NCBI GenBank assembly: GCA_902627805.1
Contig: CACOKN010000007.1
Coordinates: 1 to 53,918 of the forward strand
Direction of reading: 5' to 3'
Length of the DNA: 53,918 bases
Source of the DNA: an uncultured Pelagibacteraceae bacterium
GTDB lineage: Bacteria; Pseudomonadota; Alphaproteobacteria; Pelagibacterales; Pelagibacteraceae
Shown: positions 43,601 to 53,862 of the stretch, in pieces
Numbering within the stretch: position 1 is the stretch's first letter
How the letters are laid out: each line of letters opens with the position of its first letter
Made by a program: the position numbers and the translations under genes
The notes under the pieces: model-generated
The model's database searches: none
Seen by the model: only the letters and a program-made list of their open reading frames with translations
What the model was told of the DNA's origin: nothing

Positions 43601-44917
43601 ATGGTCAAAGATCAAGAATTTTTAGAGAAAAAAGCATCGTATTGCTTAGGTTTAGCAAAGAAATTAGGCGCAACAGAGTCAAGTGTGATTGTAGATAACT
43701 CTGTTTCTGAAACTGTTAATTTTAGAAATAAAAAACTAGACGAGTCTAATAGATCGGATGATCTTGGAATAAGCATTACTACTTATGTTGGAAAAAAAAA
43801 ATCATCAATATCTTCATCTAATTTACTTGACGAAAACCTAAAAATTTTGATTGAGAAATGTGTTGAGACAACAAAAAATACCCCTGAAGATGAATTTAAT
43901 TCATTACCAGATAAAGATTTGTTAGCTAAAGAAATTAAAGATTTGAGTCTCTATGATGATACTCACATAGAGAATGATCAAAAAATAGATTATTTAAAAA
44001 GATTAGAGGTAGCCGCTTCTAATGATAAAAAAATTGTTAATACAGAGTCAAGTTTTACTCAAAGAAAAACGAATTTTATTTTAGCTAATAGTGAAGGTTT
44101 TTGTAATGGATACAAGACATCCTCATTTACTGCTTCAAGTGTCACGGTTGCAAAAGATGAAAAAAGTATGGAAAGAGATTATGAATATTCTAGCAAATGT
44201 TTTTTAAAAGACTTGGATGATGCAGGAGAATTAGGCAAACAAGCTGCTGATCAAACTATCAGAAAATTAAGTCCAAAAAAAATTGGTAGTGAAAAAATTC
44301 CTATAATTTTCGATAAAAGAATAGCTAAGGTAATATTAAGTACGTTTGCAAGTGCTATTTCTTCATCATCGATATCAAGAGGAACTTCTTTTTTAAAGGA
44401 CAAAGTTAATCAAAAAATATTTTCTGATACGATTAATGTCTTAGATAAACCAGATAAACTCAAAGGTTTAGGATCAAGAAATTTTGATATTGAAGGAGTA
44501 AAGACAGAAACACTTAAACTAGTAGATCAAGGAATTTTGAAACATTATTTGATTGATACTTATAATGGAAAAAAATTGAACCTTAAATCAAATGGAAGAT
44601 GTGGAGGGACAAGTAATCTTTATTTTGAAAATGGAAATATTAGTTTTAAAGATTTATTGAATTCAAAATCAAAAAGTCTCTATATTACAGAAACTATAGG
44701 ACACGGAAGTAATATTGTAACTGGTGATTATTCTGTAGGTGCAACAGGGTTTTTAGTGGAAAACGGGGAGTTTAAGTATCCTATAAATGAAATTACCATT
44801 GCAGGTAATTTTAAAGACATGTTTCAGAATATTACACTCGCAAATGATTTAGAGTTTAAATATGCAACCAATTCACCAACTATGATGATTGAGGGAATGG
44901 TTGTTGCTGGTAAATGA
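43601..44917 (+). CDS. tldE: Metalloprotease subunit TldE (PmbA)
   Basis: The non-catalytic partner of TldD, 438 residues, which forms the closed chamber of the protease. Its fold parallels TldD, but the HExxxH zinc motif is absent. Family features are the N-terminal SETVNFRNKKLDESNRSDDLGI, GTSFLKDKVNQKIF, the long C-terminal GHGSNIVTGDYSVGATGFLVENGE and the ending SPTMMIEGMVVAGK. It begins immediately after the tldD stop codon and shares ATGA with the flavoprotein gene that follows. Confidence 0.94.
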   Translation: MVKDQEFLEKKASYCLGLAKKLGATESSVIVDNSVSETVNFRNKKLDESNRSDDLGISITTYVGKKKSSISSSNLLDENLKILIEKCVETTKNTPEDEFNSLPDKDLLAKEIKDLSLYDDTHIENDQKIDYLKRLEVAASNDKKIVNTESSFTQRKTNFILANSEGFCNGYKTSSFTASSVTVAKDEKSMERDYEYSSKCFLKDLDDAGELGKQAADQTIRKLSPKKIGSEKIPIIFDKRIAKVILSTFASAISSSSISRGTSFLKDKVNQKIFSDTINVLDKPDKLKGLGSRNFDIEGVKTETLKLVDQGILKHYLIDTYNGKKLNLKSNGRCGGTSNLYFENGNISFKDLLNSKSKSLYITETIGHGSNIVTGDYSVGATGFLVENGEFKYPINEITIAGNFKDMFQNITLANDLEFKYATNSPTMMIEGMVVAGK

Positions 44918-45885
44918 GTGAATTCTGTGTAATTGGCTCAGGTATTTCCGGAGCTACAATTGCAAATCTTCTTAATAAAAAAAATTCAGTAATCCTATTT
45001 GACAAAGCAAGAGGTCCAGGAGGTCGTGCATCTTTTAAAAGAATGAAAGGCAATATAGGCTTTGATCATGGTACTCAATACTTTTCGCCAAAAACCCCAG
45101 AATTTAAAAAATTTACAAAGGATTTAATTAAAAAAAGAATTTTAAAGGTTTGGGGTGGTAAACACGTTTTTCTTAACTCCAAAAAAAAAGAGAATAAAAA
45201 ACACCTAAAAATTATAGGTAAAAATGGAAACAATGATATTAGCAAGTATTTATTAAAAAAAATTAAGTGCAACTATCAAAGTGAATTAAAAAAAATCCAT
45301 TATAAAAACAATCTTTGGCACTTATCATTTACTGATGGAAAATTGAGATCTTTTAAAAGTATTATTTTGACTTGTCCTTTTCCACAATTAAAAAAACTTT
45401 CTAAAAAATTCATAAATAATTCTTTTTTAAAAAAATCAATAAAAATGGATGCGAATATAACTACTATGATTGCTATAAAAAAAAATAAGAAATCAAATAG
45501 CAGCTATCTTTTCGAAGATCCAATTCTTGGCTGGGCTGGAAATGAAAATTCAAAAAAAAGATTTAAATCAAAATATGATTTATGGACACTACAAAGTACT
45601 TTTAAGTGGGCAAATAAAAAGATCAATCAAAATAAAAATAATAAGAAAAAGAATTCAAAAATTATGATTGATAAGTTCTTTCAACTTTCAAATATTAAAA
45701 AAACGAAAATTAACTTCTGTCTGAATCATGGTTGGAAATACTCTTCTAATTCAAAACCTTTCAAAATTAAAAGTTTTTGGGATCCAAAGAAAAAAATAGG
45801 TATTTGTGCTGATTGGTTTGTAGGACCAAGACTAGAGTCGGGATGGATAAGTGCCCAGGACTTATTTAAAAAAATTTCAAGATAA
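44914..45885 (+). CDS. Renalase-like FAD-dependent oxidoreductase
   Basis: A 323-residue flavoprotein of the amine-oxidase/renalase type (COG3380-like). The dinucleotide-binding motif is VIGSGISGATIANLLN, then the FAD ribose acidic residue in ILFDKARGPGGRAS and DHGTQYF. The C-terminal FAD segment is IGICADWFVGPRLESGWISA. Members oxidise dihydronicotinamide isomers or amines, but the substrate here is unknown. It overlaps tldE by 4 nt (ATGA), so it is translationally coupled to the protease pair. Whether it works with TldDE is an open question. Confidence 0.82.
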   Translation: MSEFCVIGSGISGATIANLLNKKNSVILFDKARGPGGRASFKRMKGNIGFDHGTQYFSPKTPEFKKFTKDLIKKRILKVWGGKHVFLNSKKKENKKHLKIIGKNGNNDISKYLLKKIKCNYQSELKKIHYKNNLWHLSFTDGKLRSFKSIILTCPFPQLKKLSKKFINNSFLKKSIKMDANITTMIAIKKNKKSNSSYLFEDPILGWAGNENSKKRFKSKYDLWTLQSTFKWANKKINQNKNNKKKNSKIMIDKFFQLSNIKKTKINFCLNHGWKYSSNSKPFKIKSFWDPKKKIGICADWFVGPRLESGWISAQDLFKKISR

Positions 45886-45886
45886 A

Positions 45887-46567
45887 TTACTCAAAGCTTT
45901 TCAATCTGTATTCCCAATTGCCCATCCTCGAGTAAGTCACTTTTAAAATTCTTAAATTTTCTTGATCGTACCAAATATTAAAGTCTAATCGTTTATCTTT
46001 AGGAATATTCATATCTTTAGATTTAAGTGTAAAATGATCTGCATCAAAAATTTTTCCATAAAGATCAATTTTTTCTTTTCCTATAAAAGTAACAACCTGT
46101 TCTTTAATACTTCCTGATATTGGACTTATTTGAGATTCTGCTTGTAAAATTTTATGATTCCACCAATTTCCAATAACATTATTTATGGATGCCTTGCCAT
46201 TGAATGAGGAGCCTTTAATATCAAATTTTTTACTATTTTTATTTAATTCTAAATTTACAAATTTTTCTTTATCATTTTGAAGAGTTTTAGAATTATAGGA
46301 TATCAATTGATCTTTGATATATTTTTCTTCACCATATGACTCAACTTGAAAAATTGTAGTTCCTAATAGATCAACAGAAAATTTAAATTGATTTGTAATA
46401 ATAGTTTCTTCACCATTTCTTTCAAAAAAATAATAATTGTATCCAATTAGTTCACCATTTCTATAAATCTCCATTTCAATTTTGTTATATTTATTGTAGT
46501 GACCTATATGCGCCATAGAAATAACTGGAAAAATAACAATAAACAAAATGGCTATAAATTTTCTCAT
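45887..46567 (-). CDS. Secreted DUF6134-like protein
   Basis: A 226-residue protein with a cleavable-looking signal (about residues 1-19, ending SMAHIGH). The mature part is a beta-rich region: IEMEIYRNGELIGYNYYFFERNGEETIITNQFKFSVDLLGTTIF, then an interior with NVIGNWWNHKILQ, and the end LDFNIWYDQENLRILKVTYSRMGNWEYRL. This resembles the DUF6134 or DUF3108-like beta proteins thought to act in the periplasm. No enzymatic residues are evident. It is convergent with the renalase-like gene with a 1 nt gap. Confidence 0.7.
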   Translation of the reverse strand: MRKFIAILFIVIFPVISMAHIGHYNKYNKIEMEIYRNGELIGYNYYFFERNGEETIITNQFKFSVDLLGTTIFQVESYGEEKYIKDQLISYNSKTLQNDKEKFVNLELNKNSKKFDIKGSSFNGKASINNVIGNWWNHKILQAESQISPISGSIKEQVVTFIGKEKIDLYGKIFDADHFTLKSKDMNIPKDKRLDFNIWYDQENLRILKVTYSRMGNWEYRLKSFE

Positions 46568-46617
46568 TTAGTAATTACATTAGTGGACTTTATCTATAAT
46601 AGAAATAACTTATTAAA

Positions 46618-47265
46618 ATGTTTTTAAAAATAAAGAAAATACCAAAAGTAAATTGGAGTTCTGAAAAGCCATATAATTTCAAACCAAAATTTTCTACTTT
46701 CTTTTTTTTATGTTTTGGTCTGACGTTGTTTGGTCTTGGTGAAGGTTTACTAATTGTTTCCTTTACAGGCGCTTCTCCGTGGAGTGTTTTAGCTCAAGGT
46801 ATTTCTTTAAATGTTAATTTAAGTATTGGCATAATTACTCTTTTAATAAGTATTGCTGTCTTAATTTTGTGGATACCTCTGGGCCAAAAACCAGGAATGG
46901 GCACAATATTTAATGCCTTAATAATAGCCTTCATGATTGATCTTTGTATAAAGTTTGTACCAACCCCTTCTAATTATCTTAATCAATTAATCCTAGCAGT
47001 AATTTCTGTAATGATGGTTGGAATAGGAGGGGGGATCTATCTAGTTTCAAACCTTGGTGCAGGACCAAGAGATGGATTAATGATTGGTTTGCAAAAAATA
47101 ACTAACTTACCAGTAGCAGCTGTTAGAGCTTTTTTAGAAATTTCTGTTGTAAGTATTGGTTGGTATTTAGGTGGAACAGTAGGTGTTGGAACTCTTTTAT
47201 TCGCTTTTGGTATTGGTCCGTGTGTTGCTCTAGGTTTATTTTTAGTTGATAAAATTTTTGATTAG
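46618..47265 (+). CDS. YczE/YyaS/YitT-family membrane protein
   Basis: A 215-residue inner-membrane protein with about five to six helices. The first conserved block is GLTLFGLGEGLLIVSFTGASPWSVLAQGIS; the second is GIGGGIYLVSNLGAGPRDGLMIGL, which repeats the same small-residue pattern as seen in YczE-like proteins. The transported or sensed compound is not known. It is read in a single gene unit and its last 4 nt overlap the convergent typA gene. Confidence 0.82.
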   Translation: MFLKIKKIPKVNWSSEKPYNFKPKFSTFFFLCFGLTLFGLGEGLLIVSFTGASPWSVLAQGISLNVNLSIGIITLLISIAVLILWIPLGQKPGMGTIFNALIIAFMIDLCIKFVPTPSNYLNQLILAVISVMMVGIGGGIYLVSNLGAGPRDGLMIGLQKITNLPVAAVRAFLEISVVSIGWYLGGTVGVGTLLFAFGIGPCVALGLFLVDKIFD

Positions 47266-49088
47266 GCAGCAGCGCCTGATTTTTCACTTCTTTTTCTTTC
47301 ATGAGGATCAAGAATAGCTTTTCTTAATCTACAAGACTCTGGAGTAATTTCTAAAGCTTCATCTGTATTTAACATACTTAATTGTTCAGCAATCGACATT
47401 TTTCTTACAGGAGTTAAGACAACATTTTCGTCAGTACCTTGCGTCCTCATATTAGTTAATTTTTTTCCCTTCATGACATTAATAATCATATCTCCTGGCT
47501 TAGGTGATAGTCCAACAATCATTCCTGGATAAACAGGATCGTTATGAGTTACAAACATTTCTCCTCTTGCCTGTAAATTAAAGATTGCAAAAGCAACGGC
47601 CTTTCCTTGTTCCATAGAAATTAGAGCACCATTTCTTCTGCCTTCCATTTCACCTTCAAATGGACCATATTCATGAAAAATTCTATTGATGACACCATTT
47701 CCTTTTGTCAGCGTTAAAAATCTACTTGTATATCCCATTAAACCTCTTGTTGGTGCATGAAATATAAGTCTCTTTTTATTTTTACCAGTATCTTTTAATT
47801 CTATTAGTTTACCTTTTCTTCTATTCATTGAATCAATTATTTTTGATGAATGTTCTTCATCAAGATCCATAGTAATTTCCTCTATTGGCTCAAGCTTGTT
47901 TCCATTTTCATCTTTTTTATAGAGGACTTTTGGAGGGCTCACTGTCATTTCAAAACCTTCTCTTCTCATTTGAGTAAGTAAAATTTCCAACATTAATTCA
48001 CCACGTCCACTAACCACAAAAGAGTCATTTCCCTCATTTTCAGTAAATGTAATTCCAACGTTATTTTGTGCCTCTTGAACTAATCGATCTCTAATCTGTG
48101 TACTTGTAAGTTTTTTACCTTCTGTGCCAGCTAAAGGTGATGTATTTACAGTAATTGTAATTGACATAGTTGGAGGGTCTATAGGAGTGGCTTCTATTGG
48201 CTCGTTAACCTCAAGATCACAAATAGTATCTGCAACGTTAGCTTTTTCTAAACCGGCAACAACTACAATATCTCCAGCTTCACCAACCTCAATTGGAACT
48301 TTTTTGGTACCTTCATATCTAAAAATTTTAGTTAATCTACCTTCATCAACTTTCTCTCCATTTAAGTTGATTGCCTTAATTGCTTGATTAGCTTTTGCGG
48401 TTCCTTGTGAAATTCTACCAACTAAACTTCTTCCTAAGAAACTGTCAGCATAAAGAAGTGTAGAGAGCATAGCAAAAGGTTTTGATTTGTCTAATTCAGC
48501 TGGTTTAACATGGTCTATAATTTTATCTAAAAGTGGATTAAGATTTTCTCTAGGGCCATCAACTTCTAAATCAGCCCATCCGGATCTTCCACTGGCATAT
48601 AAAACCGGGAAATCTAGTTGTTCCTCATTAGCATCTAAACTTACAAATAAGTCAAATGTTTCATCTAAAACTTCATTAGCTCTTTGATCTGATTTATCTA
48701 ATTTATTTATAACCACAATTGGCTTTAAACCTTGTTTTAACGCTTTTGCTAAAACGAATTTTGTTTGAGGCATCACACCCTCAGCAGAGTCTATTAGTAA
48801 TAATGCTCCATCAGCCATACTAAGTACTCTTTCAACTTCAGCAGCAAAATCTCTGTGGCCGGGGGTATCAATTATATTTATTCTAGAATCTTTCCAATTA
48901 ATCGATGCAGGTTTAGCTAATATTGTAATTCCTCTTTCTTTTTCTAATTCTCCAGAGTCCATCAGCCTTTCATCCACAACCTCATTTTCTCTAAATGAAC
49001 CACTTTGCTTCATTAGATTATCAATTAGGGTTGTCTTGCCATGATCAACATGGGCAATTATGGTGATGTTTCTTATAGTATTATTCAT
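47262..49088 (-). CDS. typA: Translational GTPase TypA/BipA
   Basis: An EF-G-like GTPase of 608 residues that binds ribosomes and helps large-subunit assembly and growth under stress. The G1 motif is AHVDHGKTTLI, G2 lies in RGITILAKP, G3 is DTPGHRDF and G4 is NKLDKSD. Domain II, the EF-G-like domains III and V, and the BipA-specific C-terminal region (GEMFVTHNDPVYPGMIVGL, then KKLTNMRTQGTDENVVLTPVRKMS) follow in order. The full expected length is present. It starts at 49088. The 85 nt upstream are followed by a short basic ORF on the same strand. Confidence 0.96.
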   Translation of the reverse strand: MNNTIRNITIIAHVDHGKTTLIDNLMKQSGSFRENEVVDERLMDSGELEKERGITILAKPASINWKDSRINIIDTPGHRDFAAEVERVLSMADGALLLIDSAEGVMPQTKFVLAKALKQGLKPIVVINKLDKSDQRANEVLDETFDLFVSLDANEEQLDFPVLYASGRSGWADLEVDGPRENLNPLLDKIIDHVKPAELDKSKPFAMLSTLLYADSFLGRSLVGRISQGTAKANQAIKAINLNGEKVDEGRLTKIFRYEGTKKVPIEVGEAGDIVVVAGLEKANVADTICDLEVNEPIEATPIDPPTMSITITVNTSPLAGTEGKKLTSTQIRDRLVQEAQNNVGITFTENEGNDSFVVSGRGELMLEILLTQMRREGFEMTVSPPKVLYKKDENGNKLEPIEEITMDLDEEHSSKIIDSMNRRKGKLIELKDTGKNKKRLIFHAPTRGLMGYTSRFLTLTKGNGVINRIFHEYGPFEGEMEGRRNGALISMEQGKAVAFAIFNLQARGEMFVTHNDPVYPGMIVGLSPKPGDMIINVMKGKKLTNMRTQGTDENVVLTPVRKMSIAEQLSMLNTDEALEITPESCRLRKAILDPHERKRSEKSGAAA

Positions 49089-49173
49089 AAATCTGGGTTC
49101 TTATACATATTTAAACACTTTTGAAAACTTAAAAAAACTCATGCTAGGCTTGAATAAATTAAGTATTTTTTTT

Positions 49174-49290
49174 TTAATTCGAATTTTTTCGCTTTTCGCG
49201 TTTAAGTTTTCTTTTTTCTTTTAAACTTAATTTAGGTTTTTTTTTGACACTAGAGTCTTTAAACGATTTTCCACTATATCTTTTTGACAT
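49174..49290 (-). CDS. Short basic ORF, 38 residues, function unknown
   Basis: An ATG at 49290 opens a 38-codon frame ending in TAA at 49174. It encodes a very basic peptide beginning MSKRYSGKSF and ending in a KLKREKRKN-type helix with about 18 Lys/Arg. It fills most of the otherwise empty 243 nt between typA and the methylase start. The composition (alternating KEKRKLKREKR) suggests a charged helix that could bind nucleic acid or the ribosome. I do not recognise a family. Coding status rests on the clean start, the stop, and placement in a genome with almost no empty space. Confidence 0.5.
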   Translation of the reverse strand: MSKRYSGKSFKDSSVKKKPKLSLKEKRKLKREKRKNSN

Positions 49291-49331
49291 TATCGCAAGT
49301 TTTTATAAACAATGATGTGTTATATTTATAT

Positions 49332-50297
49332 ATGCAGAATCAGCAACTAGAATTATTTAACAAAAATAAATCATTAAATTTAAAAGAAAAAAAAGAAATT
49401 TTTTTAAGGTCTATTGTAAGTAAAAATAGCAAAAGTCAGAATAAATACAAAAGAGTTGCTTTATCGACTATTAGATACGCCGGAGGAAAATCTTTGGCTG
49501 TCGGACATGTTTTTGAATTATTACCAAACAATGTTAAAAAAGTAGTTTCCCCATTTTTCGGTGGTGGTTCTATTGAAATAGCAATGAGTAAAGTTTTAGG
49601 ACTTAATGTAGTTGGTTATGATATTTTTGATATTCTTTGCAATTATTGGAATTTTCAAATTAAAAAACCTGAAATACTTTTTAAAAGATTAAATAAACTT
49701 AAGCCTACTTTTTCAGAATTTGAGAGAATACGAAAAATCTTAAATAAAGTTTGGAAAAAAGAAGTTAAATTAGATCCACTTACTTTAGCAGTTTATTACG
49801 TGTATAATTTTAATTTATCTTACGGTCCAGGGTTTATGGGATGGACATCAGAAATTTATTTAAGCAAAAAAAAATACCAGGCAATGCTAGAAAAAATAAG
49901 AAACTTCAAACCTGGAAAATTGTCTGTGAAACAAGGAGATTTTGAAAAAGTTTTAAAAAAACATAAAAATGATTTTTTGTACTGCGATCCTCCTTATTAT
50001 ATTGGTTCAGACTCTAAAATGTTTAAAGGAGTTTACCCAATGAGAAATATTCCTGTTCATCACAGAGATTTTCCACATGAGAAATTAAGAGACTTGTTAA
50101 AAAAACATAAGGGCAAATTTATATTATCCTACAATGATTGCCCAACAATAAGAAAATATTATAAAGGATTTAAGCATTATTTCCCAAGTTGGCAGTATAC
50201 TATGGGTCAAGGTGAGACGAGAATTGGAAAAAATAGAATTGAAAAAGGTGATGATCATATAAAAAAATCTCATGAAATTATTATAGTAAATTTTTGA
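49332..50297 (+). CDS. DNA adenine-N6 methyltransferase, D12 class
   Basis: A SAM-dependent DNA methylase of the Dam/DpnM (D12) type, 321 residues from the ATG at 49332. An upstream in-frame start at 49284 would overlap the divergent small ORF. Motif order is that of the alpha group: the N-terminal STIRYAGGKS (about residues 45-54), SAM motif I SPFFGGGSIEIA, a target-recognition region, and catalytic motif IV YCDPPYYIGSD at about 219. The late region has FILSYNDCP and SHEIIIVNF. Its convergent neighbour, 7 nt away, is a GIY-YIG-like protein. The target sequence cannot be deduced. Confidence 0.9.
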   Translation: MQNQQLELFNKNKSLNLKEKKEIFLRSIVSKNSKSQNKYKRVALSTIRYAGGKSLAVGHVFELLPNNVKKVVSPFFGGGSIEIAMSKVLGLNVVGYDIFDILCNYWNFQIKKPEILFKRLNKLKPTFSEFERIRKILNKVWKKEVKLDPLTLAVYYVYNFNLSYGPGFMGWTSEIYLSKKKYQAMLEKIRNFKPGKLSVKQGDFEKVLKKHKNDFLYCDPPYYIGSDSKMFKGVYPMRNIPVHHRDFPHEKLRDLLKKHKGKFILSYNDCPTIRKYYKGFKHYFPSWQYTMGQGETRIGKNRIEKGDDHIKKSHEIIIVNF

Positions 50298-50304
50298 AAA
50301 TTTA

Positions 50305-50853
50305 TTATTTAGCTCTTTGAGCCATATGTTCTCTGTGAAGTGCAGTCATAACTACAGGGTATTCTTCATTATTCTCTTGAAAATTCCAAGGAGGAAATTT
50401 TTTATTTATCTTTTTATATTCTTCTTTACAAAGATCCTCACTTTCTTTAAATGCAGCGACTTGAATAGCAACTTTTGTTTTTAATCCTGCGATTTTTGCC
50501 TCAACTTTTTCATTTTTAATCATCCAGCATTCAACTTTATTTTCATCTCTCAACTCTTTTTCTATTAATAAATGTGTGCACCAACGGCTCTGGCTTGGAC
50601 CTCCTTGCATAGCGGTAACATAAAAATGCATTGTAGATTTAATTCCGCCCTTAGACATTGATCCACCTATTTTCATTATTTTATCATTAGAAACGAGAAG
50701 GTAAACTCTACCTGATGAGTCATGTAATATATCTTGATCAATCTCATCTTCGGTAAGGTATTTAATCTTTATTTTGTTTGGATTATCGTCATTTCTTAGA
50801 AGAAATTCGCCAATTTTAAATGCATTAGTTACTTCAGATATATTCATATACAT
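50305..50853 (-). CDS. GIY-YIG-like protein, candidate restriction endonuclease
   Basis: A 182-residue protein with a segment GRVYLLVSNDKIMKIGGS (about residues 48-65). Its RVY-x9-KIG spacing resembles the GIY-x10/11-YIG signature of a nuclease superfamily. Downstream Arg90 and an acidic LLIEKEL (Glu98/Glu100) sit where the catalytic Arg and Glu of that fold might lie. The first tyrosine of YIG is replaced by Lys, so the match is partial. It is convergent with an adenine methylase, the arrangement expected of a small type II restriction-modification pair. It could also be an unrelated phage-type protein. Two starts (50853 and 50847) are possible. Confidence 0.5.
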   Translation of the reverse strand: MYMNISEVTNAFKIGEFLLRNDDNPNKIKIKYLTEDEIDQDILHDSSGRVYLLVSNDKIMKIGGSMSKGGIKSTMHFYVTAMQGGPSQSRWCTHLLIEKELRDENKVECWMIKNEKVEAKIAGLKTKVAIQVAAFKESEDLCKEEYKKINKKFPPWNFQENNEEYPVVMTALHREHMAQRAK

Positions 50854-50890
50854 TAATTATTTACTTATAAATTTTTTGAGTAAACAAAAA

Positions 50891-50916
50891 AAAAGGGCAG
50901 TAAAAACTGCCCTTTT
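50891..50916 (-). terminator. Intrinsic terminator of the groS-groL operon
   Basis: GGGCAG (50895-50900) and CTGCCC (50907-50912) pair around a 6 nt loop, extended by flanking A/T pairs. Reading the minus strand from groL, the stem is followed by a long T run (50894-50886 as T with one G break). This is a textbook rho-independent terminator 26 nt after the groL stop. The T run on the other side would also allow some plus-strand termination. Confidence 0.88.
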
Positions 50917-50941
50917 TGAATTTTTAAATGAGCGAGAACGA

Positions 50942-52621
<1,680 letters not shown>

Positions 52622-52626
52622 TTATA

Positions 52627-52917
52627 TTATTTACTTGAAATACCCATAATGTCTGACTCTTTCATTATGCTGTACTCTTTACCATCAATTTTGACTTCAG
52701 TTCCTGACCATTTGCCAAATAAAACTTTGTCTCCAACTTTAACATCCATTGGAATTTTTTTTCCATCTTCAGTTTTTGCACCACCACCAACAGCAACAAC
52801 TTTTCCTTCTTGAGGTTTTTCTTGAGCTGTATCTGGTATAATTATCCCCCCAGCAGTTTTTTCGCTGCTGTCTAAAACTTCTATTAAAACTCTGTCATGT
52901 AACGGTCTAAATTTCAT
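52627..52917 (-). CDS. groS: Co-chaperonin GroES (Hsp10)
   Basis: The seven-subunit lid of the GroEL chamber, 96 residues. The N-terminus is [34 protein letters not shown], which includes the mobile loop that contacts Gro[25 protein letters not shown] and the end SDIMGI are typical. It precedes groL by 23 nt in one operon. The AGGAGA Shine-Dalgarno lies 6 nt before the ATG. A sigma-32-like promoter is present 28-55 nt upstream, and no CIRCE repeat was found. Confidence 0.98.
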   Translation of the reverse strand: MKFRPLHDRVLIEVLDSSEKTAGGIIIPDTAQEKPQEGKVVAVGGGAKTEDGKKIPMDVKVGDKVLFGKWSGTEVKIDGKEYSIMKESDIMGISSK

Positions 52918-52944
52918 ATATTCTCCTATATAAATATGAAGTTC

Positions 52945-52972
52945 ATATAGAGATTGGTAATACTATTTCAAG
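52945..52972 (-). promoter_or_regulatory. Sigma-32-like promoter for groS-groL
   Basis: On the minus strand CTTG (52972-52969, in CTTGAAA) is followed after 17 nt by TCTATAT (52951-52945). This matches six of seven positions of the alphaproteobacterial heat-shock consensus CTTG-N17/18-CYTATNT. It lies about 28 nt before the groS start codon. The hsp20 gene carries a similar element with the same spacing. Confidence 0.6.
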
Positions 52973-53041
52973 ATATACTTGATATTTAGTTTATTAAAAA
53001 AGGTAGGAAATTGTGGATTTTTTGGGTTATAGATTATTTTG

Positions 53042-53860
53042 ATGACTAAAAATTTAGACAAAGATGGTTTCTGCTCCATTGTTGATAATTATCAGCTTTT
53101 TTATATCGATTTATGGGGTGTCATTCATAATGGTATAAACCTTCACAAAGAAGCAATTAACGTTCTAAAAGAAATCACAAAAAAAGGCAAAGAATACATC
53201 CTACTCACAAATGCTCCAAGACCCAATGATGTTGTTAAATCCTTTTTAGAAAAAATGGGTATGGAAAAAGAAATTAGAGACCATGTTTTTACATCTGGCC
53301 AGGCATCATTAAATTACCTCAAACAAAATTTACCTACTAAAAAATTTTTTCATGTTGGACCACCACGTGATTTTGATTTGTTTAATGACTTTGTTAAGAT
53401 GAAGTCAAACAATATTGATGATGGAGAATACATTTTATGTACAGGGTTGTTTGACAAATTTGATAAAGATTTAAATTATTATAAAAATTTATTTGAAAAA
53501 AACTTAGATAAAGAGATGGTCTGTACTAATCCTGACTTAATTGTGGATAGAGGTGATAAAAGAGAACTTTGTGCAGGATCAGTTGCTATGGTTTTTGAAA
53601 AAATGGGTGGTAAAGTAGTTTATTTTGGTAAACCATACCCGGAGGTTTATAATTTATCCGTTAATAATAAAGGTAAAAAAATTCTCTCTGTTGGTGATAA
53701 TTTAAATACTGATATTAAAGGAGCAAATCTTTTAAACTATGACTCGTTAATTATTTCAAATGGTATTCATAAAAATGAAATCAAAGAAAAAGGAATTGAA
53801 GCAACTGCGAAATCTTATGAAACAATCTGTAACTATATCCAATCAGATTTAAAATGGTGA
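53042..53860 (+). CDS. HAD-superfamily class IIA hydrolase (TIGR01459-like)
   Basis: A haloacid-dehalogenase-superfamily phosphatase of 272 residues from the ATG at 53042; a TTG one codon before is also open. The nucleophile motif is FYIDLWGVIHNG. The usual second Asp of DxD is replaced by Trp, which is characteristic of this subgroup (DVWGV-type). LLTNAPRPN is motif II, GKPYPEVY the lysine motif III and SVGDNLNTDIKGAN motif IV. The cap is of the class IIA type, as in NagD. The physiological substrate is not known. It is followed after 2 nt by a gene that looks like ribF. Confidence 0.88.
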   Translation: MTKNLDKDGFCSIVDNYQLFYIDLWGVIHNGINLHKEAINVLKEITKKGKEYILLTNAPRPNDVVKSFLEKMGMEKEIRDHVFTSGQASLNYLKQNLPTKKFFHVGPPRDFDLFNDFVKMKSNNIDDGEYILCTGLFDKFDKDLNYYKNLFEKNLDKEMVCTNPDLIVDRGDKRELCAGSVAMVFEKMGGKVVYFGKPYPEVYNLSVNNKGKKILSVGDNLNTDIKGANLLNYDSLIISNGIHKNEIKEKGIEATAKSYETICNYIQSDLKW

Positions 53861-53862
53861 AA

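Noticed and set aside
52918..53041. CIRCE (HrcA) element upstream of groS
   Set aside because: No TTAGCACTC-type inverted repeat is present. A sigma-32-like element explains regulation better.
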